Shown here one piece after another: positions 42,607 through 51,108 of a stretch of DNA of 54,662 bases. This stretch comes from an uncultured Bacteriovoracaceae bacterium (GTDB taxonomy: Bacteria > Bdellovibrionota > Bacteriovoracia > Bacteriovoracales > Bacteriovoracaceae), in the NCBI GenBank assembly GCA_950054155.1, contig CATLOT010000026.1, forward strand, positions 1-54,662, read 5' to 3'. The position numbers and the translations under genes are program-made. The notes beneath the pieces were generated by a model. The model saw nothing but the letters and a program-made list of their open reading frames with translations. It was not told the DNA's origin and ran no database searches. Numbering within the stretch: position 1 is the stretch's first letter; every line of letters starts with the position of its first letter.

Positions 42607-43443
42607 ATGTTTCTTAAAAGATTACTGGCGGCTCTTATGGCCACTCTTATGTTTAGTAACTTTACTCAGGCGAAGGCGATCAGATTTTTAATCCCCATTG
42701 ATTCCAATGTCATTTATCAAATGAATGAAGGTCGTAATCTTCCTAAGCTTCCTCGTGAAGATATCAGTATCTTTGTTTGGAATATGTATAAGGGAAAGAA
42801 CGATACTTGGAAGAAAGACTATGAGGAGATGACGAAGGGAAAAGATATTCTTCTCCTTCAAGAGATTTTGACAACTCCTCTTATGAAGGGTGTTATCGCT
42901 AATGATGCCGATCGCACTTATTATCTCGCTACTAGCTTCTTTGATAAGTGGGAAGACCTCGCACGCTCTGGTGTTGCAACCGCCTCTGAATACGAAGCGA
43001 CCGAAGTTCATTGGCAGAGAAGTCATTACAGAGAGCCTGTCGTAAAGACTCCTAAGATGATCTCTCTTGTTAAATATGCGATGGAGGGAACTGATAAGGA
43101 ACTCCTGACCATGAATATCCATGCAATTAATTTTGTGGGGAAGAAGAAGCTCTTTCATATGGTCAATGCCGCTCTTGTCTATGCAAGTAAGCACGACGGA
43201 CCCGTGGTTTTTGGGGGAGACTTTAATACCTGGTCAAAAGGTAAAGAGAAAGGCCTTCATAAAATGATGAAGGAATTTGGCTATAAAGAAGTAACCTACG
43301 AAGTTGACGGACGTTCGGACAACTTTGGCCGTCCTTTAGATCATATCTTTGTGCGTGACCTTAAAATCAACTCCTCTCGCACTTGGGGAGAGAGAGAGGG
43401 CTCTGACCACTACGCAATGGAAGTGAACGTTTCTTATCTTTAA
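42607..43443 (+). CDS. secreted EEP-family phosphodiesterase/nuclease
   Basis: A 278-residue exported protein (signal MFLKRLLAALMATLMFSNFTQA, cleaved near AKA). The EEP signature runs WNMYKGKNDTW, DILLLQEI (metal Glu), LTMNIHAINFV, FGGDFNTWSKGKEKGL, PLDHIF and SDHYAMEVNV. It matches the product of the divergent gene 41687-42547 motif by motif. GGAAGGGG precedes the ATG. Together the pair gives one anchored and one free periplasmic enzyme. Secreted nucleases are expected in bacteria that digest other cells, but the substrate is not readable. Confidence 0.87.
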   Translation: MFLKRLLAALMATLMFSNFTQAKAIRFLIPIDSNVIYQMNEGRNLPKLPREDISIFVWNMYKGKNDTWKKDYEEMTKGKDILLLQEILTTPLMKGVIANDADRTYYLATSFFDKWEDLARSGVATASEYEATEVHWQRSHYREPVVKTPKMISLVKYAMEGTDKELLTMNIHAINFVGKKKLFHMVNAALVYASKHDGPVVFGGDFNTWSKGKEKGLHKMMKEFGYKEVTYEVDGRSDNFGRPLDHIFVRDLKINSSRTWGEREGSDHYAMEVNVSYL

Positions 43444-43506
43444 TTTATCTCTCCCTCATCTGAAAAAAGGTGAGGGGTCATTGCCATAGCCACCTGTATT
43501 TGGGAC

Positions 43507-43540
43507 TTTCTCTCCACAAATAGTATTTTGAGGAGAGAAA
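43507..43540 (+). promoter_or_regulatory. 9-bp inverted repeat covering the SD of 43542
   Basis: TTTCTCTCC (43507-43515) and GGAGAGAAA (43532-43540) are perfect reverse complements with a 16-nt spacer; the 3' arm holds the SD just before the ATG. In RNA this could hide the SD. A weak promoter (TTGGGA, 18 nt, TATTTT) starting in the same stretch would instead give a transcript without the 5' arm. Confidence 0.45.
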
Positions 43541-43541
43541 T

Positions 43542-43856
43542 ATGAAATTGTCAGTACTTATTACGAGTCTTTTATTGTCATTCGCTGCTTCAGCTCACGC
43601 TCTTGATAAAGCAGTTGTTCTTAAGCTTGTTAAAGAGGATATCGCTCAATATGAAGGCCGTCTTCTTGGGGTTAAGTACGTTGATTCATTGAAGTTTTTA
43701 AGCTGTGATTCCCAAAAATGTAGCCTAAGCTTCCAGTATGACGTTTCAGGTTGTCGCTGGGATGAGTGCTTTGATCTGAGCTGTGAAGGTGAGCTTTCTT
43801 TTGACCTCCATAGCATTGAGACAGAAGTTGCAGATCAGGTCTGTACAGACCTTTAA
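43542..43856 (+). CDS. small secreted protein
   Basis: A 104-residue protein with a signal peptide (MKLSVLITSLLLSFAASAHA). The mature part has six Cys in three likely disulphides (CDSQKC, CRWDEC, SCEGE, QVC). I do not recognise the family. It has its own strong SD (GAGGAGAG) and terminator, so it is a single-gene unit between the EEP and rlmN genes. Confidence 0.65.
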   Translation: MKLSVLITSLLLSFAASAHALDKAVVLKLVKEDIAQYEGRLLGVKYVDSLKFLSCDSQKCSLSFQYDVSGCRWDECFDLSCEGELSFDLHSIETEVADQVCTDL

Positions 43857-43871
43857 GGAAGGCTCAAGGTA

Positions 43872-43890
43872 AGCCCTTTTTTATAGGGCT
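43872..43890 (+). terminator. terminator after the small secreted protein
   Basis: AGCCCT (43872-43877), a 7-nt loop and AGGGCT (43885-43890) form a 6-bp stem followed by GCTTGTTTT. Good stem but a slightly interrupted T tract. Confidence 0.6.
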
Positions 43891-43928
43891 GCTTGTTTTA
43901 AATAACAAAATTAGGTACATAGAGGGCA

Positions 43929-44996
43929 ATGGATATTCAAACAAAGCCCTCTCTTTACTCCTTTTCTATGCCAGGACTGCAAGATTACTTGCAGGAGCGC
44001 GGCTTTCCTAAGTTTTCAGCAAAGCAGATTTTCAATTGGCTCTATCAAAACTGGGAACCTAATCCAGAAAATTGGACTAATATCTCAAAGAAATTAAAAG
44101 TGCATATTGCAGAGGAAATGGACCTCACTCTTCCTAAAGTTGTGTGGCATGGACTTTCAAAGGATGGGACTCGTAAATTCCTTATTGGCATGAAGGATCA
44201 GCAAACAGTGGAAACTGTTGCCATTCCTGCGCGTGACCGCCTTACTCTGTGTGTTTCCTCTCAAGTTGGCTGCGCCATTGGTTGTACTTTCTGTCATACG
44301 GGAACGATGGGGCTTAAGCGTCACCTTGAACCAAGTGAAATCGTTGGCCAATTTATGGCCGTCTCTCACTTTCTGAAAAAAGAAGTCGGAGACAGTGAGA
44401 GGCTTACCAATATTGTCTACATGGGCCAAGGGGAGCCTCTTCATAATTTTGATAATGTGAAGACAGCCACAGAAATATTTCTGGAGCCTAATGGGTTAGG
44501 GTTAAGTCAACGTAAAGTGACCCTTTCGACTTCAGGTCTGGTTCCTCAAATTAAGAAACTCTGGGACTTTCCTCCCGTCAATATTGCAATCTCTCTTCAC
44601 GCCGCTCATAACGACATTAGAACAGAGCTGATGCCTATTAATAAGGCCTTTGATTTAGAGAGGCTCTTTGGCGCGATTAAAGAAATTCCTCTAAAGGCCC
44701 ATAGACGAATCACTTATGAATATATTTTGATTCGAGATTTCAATGATCGCCAAGAGGATGTGGATGGTCTTTTGAATCTTCTTGATAAGAAGGAATCTAA
44801 AATTAATATTATCCCTTTTAATGATTACCCAGGTTCTCGTTTTAAAAAGCCTAGTGATAAAACCATAAAATGGTTTATGAATAGTCTTAATGAAGGGGGA
44901 TGTGTCACTACGGTTCGTACAACAAAAGGTGATGACATCTTAGCAGCGTGTGGTCAGCTCAAGTCGATGGAAGATAAGCTCAATCTCTGGGAATAA
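43929..44996 (+). CDS. rlmN: 23S rRNA/tRNA adenine-C2 methyltransferase RlmN
   Basis: A radical-SAM enzyme that methylates A2503 of 23S rRNA and A37 of some tRNAs. The 355-residue product has the 4Fe-4S motif CAIGCTFC, YMGQGEPLHN, VTLSTSGLVPQ, SLHAAHNDIR, and the C-terminal catalytic Cys within ILAACGQL, plus the N-terminal helix-rich domain. All key residues are present. A short TTGTT...AACAA inverted repeat lies about 43893-43908, upstream of the gene. It is monocistronic. Confidence 0.95.
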   Translation: MDIQTKPSLYSFSMPGLQDYLQERGFPKFSAKQIFNWLYQNWEPNPENWTNISKKLKVHIAEEMDLTLPKVVWHGLSKDGTRKFLIGMKDQQTVETVAIPARDRLTLCVSSQVGCAIGCTFCHTGTMGLKRHLEPSEIVGQFMAVSHFLKKEVGDSERLTNIVYMGQGEPLHNFDNVKTATEIFLEPNGLGLSQRKVTLSTSGLVPQIKKLWDFPPVNIAISLHAAHNDIRTELMPINKAFDLERLFGAIKEIPLKAHRRITYEYILIRDFNDRQEDVDGLLNLLDKKESKINIIPFNDYPGSRFKKPSDKTIKWFMNSLNEGGCVTTVRTTKGDDILAACGQLKSMEDKLNLWE

Positions 44997-45023
44997 CTTG
45001 TCGTTTACAAAAAATTTGATAAA

Positions 45024-45103
45024 GTAAGTGTCTTACGCCAAATATTTGGTAAGGAATGGTCGCCGTCCTAAGCGTTGCTTTGAACAACTTAGGCTCCGAC
45101 GCC
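45024..45103 (+). ncRNA. candidate structured RNA or leader, function unknown
   Basis: Within the 177-nt gap after rlmN I see three hairpins in a row: GTAAG-TGT-CTTAC (45024-45036), the palindrome CCAAATATTTGG (45038-45049), and a longer stem 45059-45100 with GTCG/CGAC, CCTAA/TTAGG and GTTG/CAAC segments around a 7-nt loop. A T-run (CATTTTT) follows. It could be a small RNA, a leader of the next gene or a terminator of rlmN. No known riboswitch pattern was recognised. Confidence 0.35.
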
Positions 45104-45173
45104 TTCTCATTTTTAATCCCCCCCGAACCTTGGTGGTTTGGAGGTTTTACTGTGCTTAAAAAAAGGAGAAGTG

Positions 45174-45743
45174 ATGGAGTCTTTTGATGGAATCAAGAAA
45201 ATTAATATCGTGGGCACTAGCGGTTCGGGCAAGTCGACATTAGGTAAGAAACTGGCAAAGGAGATGGATGCTAAGTTTGTCGGTTTAGATGAACTTCATT
45301 GGCTGCCTTACTGGAAGGGACGATCTGACGAGGAACTCTTTCGTCTTCTTGAAAAAGAGCTCGATTGTGAGAGATGGGTTCTCGATGGTAACTATCAACG
45401 GACTGCCTTTATAAAATGGGCTGATGTCGACCTTGTTATTTGGTTGGACCTTCCGCGATGGCTTAATTATTACCAGGCCATTTCAAGAGCAATAAAGAGA
45501 ATTATGAGCGCTCAAGAGATTTGGCCAGGGACGGGAAATAGAGAAACTTTTTGGCGTACTTTTTTTTCAAAGGACTCCATTCTTCTATGGACCCTGAGAA
45601 GTTACTCGAATAATAAAAGAAGATACCACTCGATAATGAAAGATCCTCATTATTCACACCTTCGTTTTATGAGAATTTGCACTCGAAAAGAACTTAATGA
45701 GTTTATTGCCCATTTCTCTTTGCATTCTCGTAAAATGAAATAA
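45174..45743 (+). CDS. FlaR/adenylate-kinase-like nucleotide kinase
   Basis: About 189 residues from ATG 45174, chosen because AAGGAG precedes it by 5 nt; the longer 45138 start adds a leader-like sequence. P-loop GTSGSGKSTLGKKLA, then LDELHWLPYWKGR, WVLDGNYQR and a LID-like RAIKRI stretch, typical of the FlaR/'topology modulation' adenylate-kinase-like group. These probably phosphorylate a small substrate, which is unknown. It is followed by the histidine kinase gene, separated by its promoter. Confidence 0.8.
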   Translation: MESFDGIKKINIVGTSGSGKSTLGKKLAKEMDAKFVGLDELHWLPYWKGRSDEELFRLLEKELDCERWVLDGNYQRTAFIKWADVDLVIWLDLPRWLNYYQAISRAIKRIMSAQEIWPGTGNRETFWRTFFSKDSILLWTLRSYSNNKRRYHSIMKDPHYSHLRFMRICTRKELNEFIAHFSLHSRKMK

Positions 45744-45758
45744 GGGACGAAAAGTGTA

Positions 45759-45809
45759 AGGACCTGATTTTTAGAGCTTTTTAAGATTCAGGTCCTCCCT
45801 CTGTATAAT
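45759..45809 (+). promoter_or_regulatory. promoter of the histidine kinase with 9-bp inverted repeat
   Basis: TTAAGA (45781-45786), 17 nt, TATAAT (45804-45809, perfect -10). The ATG of the kinase (45816) begins 7 nt after the -10, so the mRNA should be leaderless; no SD is present. A perfect 9-bp inverted repeat, AGGACCTGA (45759-45767) and TCAGGTCCT (45788-45796), has one half upstream of -35 and one half between -35 and -10, a good operator layout. Confidence 0.6.
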
Positions 45810-45815
45810 CGCTCT

Positions 45816-47111
45816 ATGCAAATTAAGATCATTGATTACTTTCTTCCCGCTGACTATAGAGGTGTCATTCCTACGGATCTCGAGACAGCAGAAGTTATGC
45901 GAAAATACAGACTTAATATTGTCTTCTGTCTGACGATTGGAGTGCTGGTATCCTTTATATTTCTTGCGAGAGTATTGCTCGATACAAAAGTGTCTAATTC
46001 GATCTACCTGAACTTGATCGTTATCGCTGCTTGTTTTCTTTTACCCTTTGGTATTAAGAAATTTTCCCTTCGAGATTCAGTTTTCTACTTTGGTATAAGT
46101 CTCTCCACTATTGTGGTTTTTTGGCGCTCCCTCGATACGGGAGGAGTGACTTCTCCCGTAACAACGTGGCTGACCATCTTTCCTTTAATTGGACTCTTAA
46201 TTGTTGGTTTTCGAGTGGCCCTTGTGACCTATGTCGGTGTTTGTACACTTTTCTTTGTTTTAGGGTTTCATGAGGCTCTTTCTCTTGATGTTGTTACATA
46301 CACAACCAATCCGGTCATTAAACCGCTTGTTTTATCTTTTGTTACTTTGGTGGTTTTCTTTCTCGCCCACCTCTTTGAAAGACAGCGAAAACATAATGAA
46401 GCTGTGATTATGAAAATTGAAAAGGAGCTTTCTTCCAACAAAAAGCTGGCATCTTTGGGGGGGCTCTCTGGCGGGTTAGCTCATGAGATAAATAATCCTT
46501 TGTCCATTTTAGCGGGTCGCATATTTTCCCTTAATAGGATGATAAAGGATGGGGGCTTTGATAAGGAAAAGATGATACATGCTTGTGAGAGTGCAGAGGA
46601 GAGTGTGAGGAGAATTGATTCGATCGTTAATGCTTTACGGACTTTCTCTCGCGATGAATATGTAGAAGATTTAAAAGATGTTAATGTCGCGGGCCTTATC
46701 AAAGATTGTATTCGCTCATTTGAACATGAAGATCAAATTATCATAAAAAATAAATGTGATGGTGATTACTGTCTCGTCAAAGGGAATGCTGTTCTCCTAC
46801 AGAGAGTTTTTACTAATCTCATTATAAATTCCCTTCATGCCGTTAAAGAGACAAATAGGCCGTGGATTGAAATTGAGGTTATCAATAAGACGCCACTTGA
46901 ATTGAGCTTTAAGGATAGTGGTGGAGGTATTTCAGAAGAGCTGGCTGAAAGAGTGATGGAGCCCTTCTTTACGACTAAGTCAGTCGGTGAGGGGAGTGGA
47001 CTAGGTTTAGCTCTCTCCCAGAATATAATGAGGCTCCATGGTGGAGCCTTAAGAATAAATTCAGAATCAAAGAATACAGAGTTTCGTGTCGTTTTCCCCG
47101 AAGAGAATTAA
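45816..47111 (+). CDS. membrane sensor histidine kinase
   Basis: A 431-residue protein. About six N-terminal hydrophobic segments (residues ~30-190) form a membrane sensor. The kinase core has the dimerisation H-box LAHEINNPLSILAG with His223, an N-box NLIINSLHAVKE, the G1 box DSGGGISEEL, and the G2 box GEGSGLGLALSQN. No receiver follows and no response regulator gene is adjacent, so it is an orphan. The promoter predicts a leaderless transcript. Its stop shares TTAA with the convergent gene at 47108. Confidence 0.9.
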   Translation: MQIKIIDYFLPADYRGVIPTDLETAEVMRKYRLNIVFCLTIGVLVSFIFLARVLLDTKVSNSIYLNLIVIAACFLLPFGIKKFSLRDSVFYFGISLSTIVVFWRSLDTGGVTSPVTTWLTIFPLIGLLIVGFRVALVTYVGVCTLFFVLGFHEALSLDVVTYTTNPVIKPLVLSFVTLVVFFLAHLFERQRKHNEAVIMKIEKELSSNKKLASLGGLSGGLAHEINNPLSILAGRIFSLNRMIKDGGFDKEKMIHACESAEESVRRIDSIVNALRTFSRDEYVEDLKDVNVAGLIKDCIRSFEHEDQIIIKNKCDGDYCLVKGNAVLLQRVFTNLIINSLHAVKETNRPWIEIEVINKTPLELSFKDSGGGISEELAERVMEPFFTTKSVGEGSGLGLALSQNIMRLHGGALRINSESKNTEFRVVFPEEN

Positions 47112-47449
47112 GGTTGGTATTTCCAGAAACGGGGACTCGGAATAGGTTTAAAGTCTTGGTAGGCGTTGGGGAGTTGAGGACCTTCTTCAAGCTTGGGATA
47201 CTCAGATGAGGGATTTCGCCCTTCAGGCTCCTCTTCAGAAGCAACATTTCTCTCCTTAATAGGATCCTCTTGAATTCTCCAGCTATTTTCACCAAATTCA
47301 TTAAATTCTTTTTCTTGGGCTACTTGAGGCGAAGGAATCACACGATTTTGCTGCCACTTAATCTTAGGGGCTTTATATTCCTCAGCGCGCACGCCAAAGG
47401 TTAAGAGGCCTAGAAAGAAAGTGACTGAAAGAGCATGGGAAATCTTCAT
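47108..47449 (-). CDS. small secreted Pro/Glu-rich protein
   Basis: About 113 residues from ATG 47449 (MKISHALSVTFFLGLLTFGVRA, signal peptide); an upstream start at 47461 is possible. The mature chain is hydrophilic, rich in Pro, Glu and Lys, with little predicted fold (KAPKIKWQQNR, IPSPQ, EEEPEGRNPS, IPSPRFWKYQP). No family recognised. It may be an unstructured periplasmic linker or filler. Confidence 0.6.
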   Translation of the reverse strand: MKISHALSVTFFLGLLTFGVRAEEYKAPKIKWQQNRVIPSPQVAQEKEFNEFGENSWRIQEDPIKERNVASEEEPEGRNPSSEYPKLEEGPQLPNAYQDFKPIPSPRFWKYQP

Positions 47450-47622
47450 TTTATCCTCCACAGGGGAATTATCTTATTTCTGTGATCGGTAAGTAAGGGG
47501 ACGAACTTTAGAGTTTCTCGAGTTGTTGATGAAAATGCACAGGTAAATTGCCGCTAGTTTACGAAAAATCCATTATTTGGGAGACTATAGGGGACTAAAA
47601 TTACTGAGAGAAGGAGTCTTCA

Positions 47623-48576
47623 GTGACCCAGAAAAAGAATAAAGCAGTTATGGGAATACTTATTGTGGTATTTCTTTCGTTTGTCCTCCTTATGATCTTT
47701 GCTTCTTATACGATCAAAAATATCTCAAGCGCTGGAGGGGACTTTCAAGGAGCAAGCTTTGGTAAAGAAGCGAGCATTGCCGTGGTTGAGGTTAACGGCG
47801 TCATAATGGAGTCTAAAGATCTCATTAAGCTTATTCATAAAGCAGAAAACGATAAGCAAACAAAAGCCATCATCCTTCGGATCAATAGTCCGGGTGGGGC
47901 CGTTGGTCCCACTCAGGAAATTTATGAGGAAATCAGAAGAATTGATTCTCAATACACCACGACGGAAGGTAAGGAAGGAAAACCCGTTTATGCTAGCTTT
48001 GGCACTATCGCAGCGAGTGGAGGTTACTATCTCGGTGCAGCCACTCGACGGATCTACACCAATAAAGGAACTATTACGGGATCGATTGGTGTGATTATGC
48101 AGTTTATGGATCTCTCAAAGCTCTATGAGTGGGCGATGGTTAATCAGCAAAATATTAAAGCAGGTCGCTACAAAGACATCGGCCAACCGAATCGATCAAT
48201 GACAGCAGAAGAGAAGTCTCTTCTTAATAATATGATCTCTGGTGTACATGACCAATTTAGAGAAGATATCCTAAGAACTCGTGAAGGACGGATTAAGGGA
48301 GACCTAACTGAGCTTTCACAAGGACAAATCTTCAGTGGACAACAAGCTGTCGAGCTAGGACTTGCTGATGAAGTAGGAAGTCTATGGCAAGCGGGTCGCA
48401 AGATTCATGAAGAATTGAAGCTTGAAGGAGAGTTTGCCTTTAAGTTTATTGAAAAGAAAAAGAAGACGGGTCTATGGGCCATGATGGATAATCTCGATGA
48501 GGCGGTCACTGATATTAGGCTTCTTCTTAATAAAGCAAATGTAACGAGTGGTGTGCCGCAATTAGAGTACCGCTAG
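47623..48576 (+). CDS. sppA: signal peptide peptidase SppA
   Basis: Membrane protease that degrades cleaved signal peptides. The 317-residue product (GTG start, AAGGAG 6 nt before) has an N-terminal membrane helix and the serine-lysine dyad region: ILRINSPGGAVGPTQEIYEE, GTIAASGGYYLGAA (Ser), and IYTNKGTITGSIGVIMQF preceding the catalytic Lys region. The length is the single-domain type (E. coli's double-length form is about 618). Confidence 0.93.
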   Translation: MTQKKNKAVMGILIVVFLSFVLLMIFASYTIKNISSAGGDFQGASFGKEASIAVVEVNGVIMESKDLIKLIHKAENDKQTKAIILRINSPGGAVGPTQEIYEEIRRIDSQYTTTEGKEGKPVYASFGTIAASGGYYLGAATRRIYTNKGTITGSIGVIMQFMDLSKLYEWAMVNQQNIKAGRYKDIGQPNRSMTAEEKSLLNNMISGVHDQFREDILRTREGRIKGDLTELSQGQIFSGQQAVELGLADEVGSLWQAGRKIHEELKLEGEFAFKFIEKKKKTGLWAMMDNLDEAVTDIRLLLNKANVTSGVPQLEYR

Positions 48577-48591
48577 TTTTAGGATAATTTG

Positions 48592-49827
48592 ATGACCTTA
48601 GATGTCTATTTAAATTGGTTTCAAGATCATATGCTTGCAACTGTTGTTGTGGGACTCACTCTTGTACTCATCTATCATTATATGACGGAGAGGGATACAG
48701 GGGTAAAGCTATCGAAGCGCTACCGTAACTCCATTTTTGAAGCTCAATCCAAAGTTTTCCTAAATGCGACCCAGTATCTGATCTCTGGAAATAAAGATCT
48801 CGCAATTAAAGAGTTTTTAAGTGCTGTAGATATTAATAGAGAGACAATAGAAACATACTTTGCTCTCGGAGGACTCTTCCGCAGTAACGGCGAAATTGAA
48901 AAGGCGATTTCTATCCATCGCTCTCTTATCGCGAGGGAGAACATTAGTGAGGCCGATCGATTAAGAAGTCTTAAAGAGCTTGCTGTCGACTTTGATAAAG
49001 GTGGGTTTGTCGATAAGGCTATTGAGACCTACAAAGACGTTCTTCGTATTAACAGAGATCAGTATGAAGTTATTCAGTCTCTATGTCGTATCTTTGAAGA
49101 TGTTGAAGACTGGGATCAGGCTTATAACTACCGTATTATGCTGAGTAAGGTGGGACACGAAAACCAAGCCGAAACCATAAGCCATATCCTTGTTCAAAAA
49201 GCTAAAACCCTCTTTGAAAAAGGGGAGTTCGCTCGTTGCAACGAAGACCTAGAAGACGCCTTTCGATTTGCTCCCTCTGTGTCGGCAAAGATTCTGCGCC
49301 TAAGGCTGCACTTAACGACGGGAAATATGGATCAAGCTAAGGATCTTCTTATTGAACTCCTTAAAGAGCACCCCATGTATACTTCCTTCATCTTTGAATC
49401 CCTAAGTGAGGGCTTTAAAGGTGATGATGATATTAAGACGAGCTATAAAGCGCGCTTTGATATACTTAAGAGCTTTTTCTTAGAAATTGATGACAGCGAA
49501 CTTTCTCATTCTCCAAGTGTTGTCTTAACGCGGGTTCGTCTTTTAAAACAGGCTGATCGAGTTGATGATGCCAATGCTGTGATGGAAGCCTTTATGAGTG
49601 AAAACTCAAACCCATCTGAGGTCATGAAGAGTGAGTATATCAAACTTCTGATTCAACTTGGTAAAAGAGATGAAGCCGTCAATCAAGTTGAGGGATTGCT
49701 TGAAAACTTTCATCAATCTCTTACCAAGCACTACTGTAGTAATTGTGGTTATAACTCTGATGAGATCTTTTGGCGTTGTCCTCAATGCCATGAGTGGGAA
49801 ACCATTCAATTTCGATGGAAGGTTTAA
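48592..49827 (+). CDS. lapB: LapB (YciM) tetratricopeptide protein
   Basis: LapB controls LPS synthesis through LpxC degradation by FtsH. The 411-residue protein, from ATG 48592 (AGGA 7 nt before), has one N-terminal membrane helix, TPR helices across about 50-380, and a C-terminal rubredoxin-like zinc knuckle with two CxxC pairs (CSNCGYNSDEIFWRC, CPQC, WETI). That arrangement is specific to LapB. Its stop overlaps the ATG of the next gene (TAATG). Confidence 0.9.
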   Translation: MTLDVYLNWFQDHMLATVVVGLTLVLIYHYMTERDTGVKLSKRYRNSIFEAQSKVFLNATQYLISGNKDLAIKEFLSAVDINRETIETYFALGGLFRSNGEIEKAISIHRSLIARENISEADRLRSLKELAVDFDKGGFVDKAIETYKDVLRINRDQYEVIQSLCRIFEDVEDWDQAYNYRIMLSKVGHENQAETISHILVQKAKTLFEKGEFARCNEDLEDAFRFAPSVSAKILRLRLHLTTGNMDQAKDLLIELLKEHPMYTSFIFESLSEGFKGDDDIKTSYKARFDILKSFFLEIDDSELSHSPSVVLTRVRLLKQADRVDDANAVMEAFMSENSNPSEVMKSEYIKLLIQLGKRDEAVNQVEGLLENFHQSLTKHYCSNCGYNSDEIFWRCPQCHEWETIQFRWKV

Positions 49828-50222
49828 TGAAGAACACCTTAGCCGCTCTCCTCATTTTTCTTTCCTTTGGACTCCAGGCAAAGGAGAGTGCAGTAAGGGT
49901 TGCTTATTACAACCATCTCTTTGGGCATATCCATAAGAATCCTTCGCGTTATTCCATGTCGCTTTCGACGATCAGCTGTGGTCATCCGATTAAAATATTA
50001 GGGGTAAAAGGAAAGATTATTGAGCGAGAAGGCTACTATAAAGTTCATGTTGGTCCCTACAAGGGATATATCTCTAAGCAGTATTTGAATCGGAAAAAAC
50101 CAAACTGCTTTCAAGATCGTTACCCTCGCTTCTTTGACAACCTCGATCTCAGCCTCACCGATATGTATTACTGGGGCAAACTCTATGACCAGTATGTTAA
50201 CGGGAGGTCGACGGTACAATGA
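49827..50222 (+). CDS. SH3-like secreted protein
   Basis: 131 residues from ATG 49827, overlapping the lapB stop by 1 nt. Signal peptide MKNTLAALLIFLSFGLQA, then about 70 residues with the pattern of a bacterial SH3 fold (ILGVKGKIIEREGYYKVHVGPYKGYISKQYL, a peptidoglycan- or peptide-binding module seen only in outline) and a Trp/Tyr-rich tail. Its end overlaps the next ORF by 4 nt, so lapB and these genes form an operon. Confidence 0.7.
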   Translation: MKNTLAALLIFLSFGLQAKESAVRVAYYNHLFGHIHKNPSRYSMSLSTISCGHPIKILGVKGKIIEREGYYKVHVGPYKGYISKQYLNRKKPNCFQDRYPRFFDNLDLSLTDMYYWGKLYDQYVNGRSTVQ

Positions 50223-51097
50223 AGTCTTTAATCCTTTTAACCCTCCTGTCTCTAAGTATTTTCTCTGCTGAGAAAAAAGAAGATGGTCTTGAGCCAATGG
50301 TCGAGCCCATCGAGTTTGATAAGATCAAGGATGTTATAAAAAAAGATCGCCTCAAGTCGACTGTAACGAAAAAGAAAAAGAAAATAGTTCAGAAAAAGAA
50401 AGAGCGAACAGAGCAGAAGATGCGTCGTTACGATATTCCTTCTGAGGATGAATTTTGGAGCTTCTTCTCTGAATACTGGCTTGTGAAAAATGTGACAATC
50501 CTTAAATGGGATTTTAAGAAACCCGATTATGGTCTTGAGGTCTCTTTTCGCCGCTTTCTTGAAGACCTTGGGCTTTTTGAAGTTAAGTATCGTATTCTTC
50601 TTGTGAATACTCCTGATATCTCTCACTTTGCTTTACCGAGCAATAATAATGAGGTCATCTTTATCCTAGGCGTTCCTTTTATTAGAACCTTAGATTTAAG
50701 TAAACTTGAAATTTCAATTCTTCTTCTTGAGGATTATCTTCGCGTCAAAGAAGGGTACTTTAAGGATTTTGTGAGCGTGAAAGGGACAAAAGACTTCATT
50801 GGCGGCAATTTTTATAATAAAGACCTTAATAAGAAACTCATGAAAGAAATTTCTGAAAAGTATGACGAGATTATCTTTGATAAGGGCTTTAACTTTCAAC
50901 AGCAATTTAAAGTGACGAATAAAATGAATGCCATGCTTAAGAGCAATATTAAGTGGTGGAATGGGTATTTCCTTCTTTTGAATAAAATCGATAACCTGGT
51001 GAAGACAAATATCCTTTACCAAAAGTATTTGAAAATTTATCCTAGTCCTGAGCTGCAAATTGGTTGGTTAAAACCCCAGAAAAAACAAGTTCTCTAA
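50219..51097 (+). CDS. uncharacterised secreted protein with lysine-rich linker
   Basis: 292 residues: signal peptide MKSLILLTLLSLSIFSA, a short acidic part, a Lys/Arg-rich linker (KKKKKIVQKKKER), then a globular alpha/beta domain of about 200 residues with no family I recognise (WSFFSEYWLVKNVTILKWDF, LPSNNNEVIFILGVPF, LLLEDYLRVKEGYF). Position between lapB/SH3 protein and the Tol genes suggests a cell-envelope role. Confidence 0.65.
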   Translation: MKSLILLTLLSLSIFSAEKKEDGLEPMVEPIEFDKIKDVIKKDRLKSTVTKKKKKIVQKKKERTEQKMRRYDIPSEDEFWSFFSEYWLVKNVTILKWDFKKPDYGLEVSFRRFLEDLGLFEVKYRILLVNTPDISHFALPSNNNEVIFILGVPFIRTLDLSKLEISILLLEDYLRVKEGYFKDFVSVKGTKDFIGGNFYNKDLNKKLMKEISEKYDEIIFDKGFNFQQQFKVTNKMNAMLKSNIKWWNGYFLLLNKIDNLVKTNILYQKYLKIYPSPELQIGWLKPQKKQVL

Positions 51098-51108
51098 AAG
51101 CGGACATA

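Noticed and set aside
45024-45103. tRNA gene
   Set aside because: No cloverleaf arms or GTTCNANNC T-loop; stems are sequential, not tRNA-like.
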